DNA of 64,000 nt from Ustulina deusta (taxonomy: Eukaryota > Ascomycota > Sordariomycetes > Xylariales > Xylariaceae): the NCBI GenBank assembly GCA_023159155.1, contig JAJNNX010000024.1, forward strand, positions 310,001 to 374,000, read 5' to 3'. This document shows positions 61,435 to 64,000 of this stretch, in pieces. Below the pieces are notes generated by a model. That model saw only the letters and a list, made by a program, of their open reading frames with translations. It ran no database searches and had not been told where the DNA came from. The position numbers and the translations under genes were made by a program. The number at the start of each line of letters is the position of its first letter. Position 1 is the stretch's first letter.

Positions 61435-61545
61435 TCGTTTTAATAAATATAATGAGTGAAACAAAAAGCGTTTTTATTAGTGCCTTTGTTTTAATAAATA
61501 TAATAACTAAGTAAAACAAAAAGTATTCTTATTAATAAAATAAAA
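61435..61545. repeat. Tandem repeat, 2 x about 51 bp
   Basis: Two copies of a unit GTTTTAATAAATATAAT..AAACAAAAAG..TTATTA; the second copy shows G-to-A and C-to-T type differences. It lies exactly at the change to AT-rich DNA. Confidence 0.7.
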
Positions 61546-61667
61546 AAACTTAAAAAGTTTTTATATATTTAAATAAATCAATTCTTAGCACTTTTAAATA
61601 AGAAATTCTTAGTAACCCTTTTTTTATTTTTAGCCTTGGTTTATATCGCATGCACACGGCTATATAT

Positions 61668-61780
61668 AGCGGCTGCTAGCTATATAGATTAACCTAGCTA
61701 TATTAACTAACCAAGCTACATAAACTAACTAACTTATACTAACTAACCTAGCTATATTAATTAACTTAGCTATATATTAA
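61668..61780. repeat. Short-period TAACTAACCTAGCTATAT repeats
   Basis: Several imperfect copies of TAACTAACCTAGCTATATTAA-like words (period roughly 24 bp) immediately left of hairpin element copy 3. Confidence 0.65.
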
Positions 61781-61883
61781 AGTGGACACCTATGAATAAC
61801 TACTTATAGATGGTCCTAATATAGTAGTGCTTATATACTAGGAGATAAGCCGAACCTATATTTCCTAGTATAGTAGTTGCTAT
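61779..61883 (+). mobile_element. Hairpin element copy 3 (MITE-like)
   Basis: Starts AAAGTGGACACC. Hairpin at 61,833-61,873 has the same arms with one outer mismatch (ATATACTAGGA / TCCTAGTATAG) and loop GATAAGCCGAACCTATATT. Differences from copy 2 are mainly G-to-A and C-to-T, as expected for a copy exposed to RIP at the edge of the AT-rich block. The right end is less clear. Confidence 0.7.
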
Positions 61884-62889
61884 TATTTCTAGAGGGATCT
61901 ATTGAGTAAACGTACCGGATATTAAGAAATTAATTTTTATTAATTTATGCATGCTTGCTTAATGGGTTTTTAGCTACTATTAAAAGTGATCCTTATAATA
62001 TTTTATTTTCTTTATTAATATAACTACTATATAGCTTAAGTAAGTAATTATTTATATAATTTATTTATATTATTTTAATTTTTAGCTTAATTAAACAAAA
62101 AGTAAATAACTATTATAATAATATATATACTTTACTTTGTGTCTTTTTAATATTTAAGTTTTTTACTACAATTATTTAGTTTTATTAAATTAGTTTGTTT
62201 ATTTTTATTTTATTTTTGGTTTTGTTTTAGCTTTAATTGTTTTTAATACTTTAATATTCTTGTTATATTAGTTCTATTTTATTTATTTATTAGAATATAT
62301 AAACATGAGTTTTTTTTTATTTATTTTTATTTTTTACTAAACTATTTATATAATAATTTATATTTGCTATTTTTAAAATTATATATTTTCTTTTTCTTAA
62401 AAGCTATTTTAAGAATATAAAAGGCAATATATTATAAAAAATATTATTAGTTTATTTTTTCATTTCTAAAAGTTTTTTATATTATTTATAATAAGATTTT
62501 TTAATAAAAAAATAATTATTAATAATTTAAAAGGCTTATATAATCTTAAGAAATATTTTAAGGTTTAAAAATTAAAAATAAACTTAAACTATAATAAAAT
62601 ATAAAATTAAACTTTTTTTAATCTTATTATTTTGAACTTATTAATTATTTTATATTATTTAACTAATATTCTTTATTTTTATGTTTTAAAATAAATCTTT
62701 AATATTATTTGTTAATTTTAAGCTAATATAGTTTTTTATTAAGTTTATAAAATTTATTTTATATTATACAATAATATATAAAAAAAGTTTTAAGTATTTA
62801 TATATAAATATATTAGCTTATTATAAGTAAAATATATTAATAATTATATAAAAAAAAGCTATTTAGTTAAAATAGCAAACCTAAACTAA
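61884..62889. repeat. AT-rich degenerate DNA, right block
   Basis: About 1 kb of A/T-rich DNA without open frames or recognisable domains, continuing the second RIP-like block. Confidence 0.6.
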
Positions 62890-63126
62890 TATCACAATTA
62901 GTCAAGTAAAGCTTCTATAGCTAGTTTATTAATACTATAAACAAAGACTCTAAGCTAAAAAAAAAAGAAAAAAAGGAAAAAAATTAGAGTTTATAAAATA
63001 GGTAGATATAGACTTTATATATGTAGCTGCAGAGTTATAAGTTAGTCCGTACGTAAACTTCTTATTTTATTGCTATATAAATCTAGAATTCTTGCAAGTT
63101 TTGCTAAAACTATACTAACTATTATA
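62890..63126 (-). repeat. Third copy of the gypsy-type LTR, inverted
   Basis: The reverse complement matches the LTRs at 14,157-14,395 and 19,935-20,170 along its full 237 bp, with better preserved G/C (for example GCAAGAATTCTAG, ACGTACGGACTAAC, GCAGCTAC). The DNA to its right also matches the internal side of the 3' LTR at 19.9 kb, so it is the 3' LTR of a minus-oriented element whose body extends beyond 63,126. Confidence 0.85.
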
Positions 63127-64000
63127 CTATTTCTTTTTAAAACTAAAAATTTAAATATAAGTTTAATTTAAGGTTATTAATAATATTAAGTTTATATAAC
63201 TTTTTTATATTATATTGTTTTATTATTGTTTTTATAATTGTTTGTAAATTTATTAGCTGCTGCTATATATATTTATTTTTATAATTTTATAAAAAGTCCG
63301 GGGGCTTTTTTATAAGTTTTATAAAATTAGTTAAGCTTAATTAATATATTTTTAAAATTTTAAGTTATATATTAAATATTATTAAAGTTATAGCTTTTTT
63401 AAGTAATTTAGTATTATAATTCTTTGTTTTTTTTATATATTTTTAATTGTTTAATTTGTTTAATTTTAAATTTTGTTTTGCTATTAATATTTTTAGTTAA
63501 AAGTAATAATTAGATTTATTAAAATAAAGGGTTATTGTTTGCTTTTTATAATTAGTTAGTATAAAATAGGGTTTTTATTTTATAAAAATCAGGCAAATTA
63601 AAAATATAGCTAAATTTTTGTTTTTTTAGGATTTTGAAAAGTTTAACTGATTAGGAGTCTAATCTAATAGTTAATACTTACGTTATAAAGCTTTTTTTTT
63701 TAAAAAGATTTTATTTTTTATTTTAAAATCTATTAGGCGTTTTTTTTGTTAGCTTATAGTTTATATTGTTTTTATATAAAAGTTGCTATATTATATGCTA
63801 TTTTTTAAACGTTTTAGGTTTAGCGGATTAATTTAAATATTTATTATTAGAAAGTTTTATGCTTTAATTTCTATTGCTATTTTTAGTAGTAATATATTAA
63901 TTAATAAATATTATAAAAAATTATATATAAAGTTTAAAACAAAAAGATAAATGCTCTAATTATTTTAGTATTTATTAATATAGAAATAGAGTTGTTGGTC
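63127..64000 (-). mobile_element. Internal part of a minus-oriented gypsy-type element, cut by window end
   Basis: Begins next to the inverted LTR with TTTCTTTTTAAAACTAAAAA, the complement of the polypurine-tract region seen beside the 3' LTR at 19.9 kb. T-rich on the plus strand, as expected for minus orientation. Better preserved than the left copy but no open frame survives. The rest lies outside the window. Confidence 0.6.

Overview
The window is a piece of a filamentous ascomycete nuclear genome, most likely a Sordariomycete. The evidence is intron-split genes with short introns (mostly 56-161 nt, GT-AG, CTAAC/CTGAC-like branch sites), clearly fungal orthologues (Nup170, Ada2, Ifa38, Erg28, Gal7), and a two-compartment structure: gene-bearing DNA of mixed composition flanked by extremely AT-rich, open-frame-free DNA of the kind made by repeat-induced point mutation (RIP). 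Genus cannot be read from the sequence.

Left block (1 to about 22,850): RIP-degenerated transposon graveyard with no intact genes. One element can be delimited exactly: a Ty3/gypsy-type LTR retrotransposon (14,157-20,170) with about 238-bp LTRs and a 5-bp ATTTT target duplication. Inside it sits a second, less decayed, 1.17-kb non-autonomous LTR element (15,293-16,458) with its own AAAAA duplication and internal tandem repeats, a TRIM-like element. A further gypsy reverse-transcriptase relic lies on the minus strand near 8.6-8.7 kb. A third copy of the large element's LTR lies inverted in the right AT-rich block (62,890-63,126), so the same family flanks the gene island on both sides.

Gene island (about 22,850-61,400). 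Edge genes on the left: a divergent fungal protein kinase (24,638-26,884), a small hypothetical (27,913-28,392) and a three-exon protein with an HEVVH motif (29,442-30,776). Conserved core: NUP170 (nuclear pore), a small hypothetical, the divergent pair IFA38 (3-ketoacyl-CoA reductase) and ERG28 (sterol-biosynthesis scaffold), GAL7 (galactose-1-phosphate uridylyltransferase), ADA2 (SAGA adaptor), a type II membrane O-fucosyltransferase-like protein, and a Cdc25/Ych1-type rhodanese phosphatase. Right edge: two small membrane-protein candidates, a broken gene and a sulfotransferase-like P-loop protein. The core genes do not form one pathway; the IFA38-ERG28 pair shares a 514-bp intergenic region and both products act at the ER membrane in lipid synthesis.

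The island also carries debris: two broken members of one fungal coiled-coil family (37.7-38.15 kb and 56.7-57.8 kb), a truncated short-chain dehydrogenase N-terminus, a decayed tRNA-like sequence, three copies of a ~105-bp element with a conserved 41-bp hairpin (23.4, 46.3 and 61.8 kb), and many ACCTAGGT-type palindromes confined to gene gaps between 36 and 50 kb. All intron and exon limits were worked out by hand from splice signals and reading-frame continuity.
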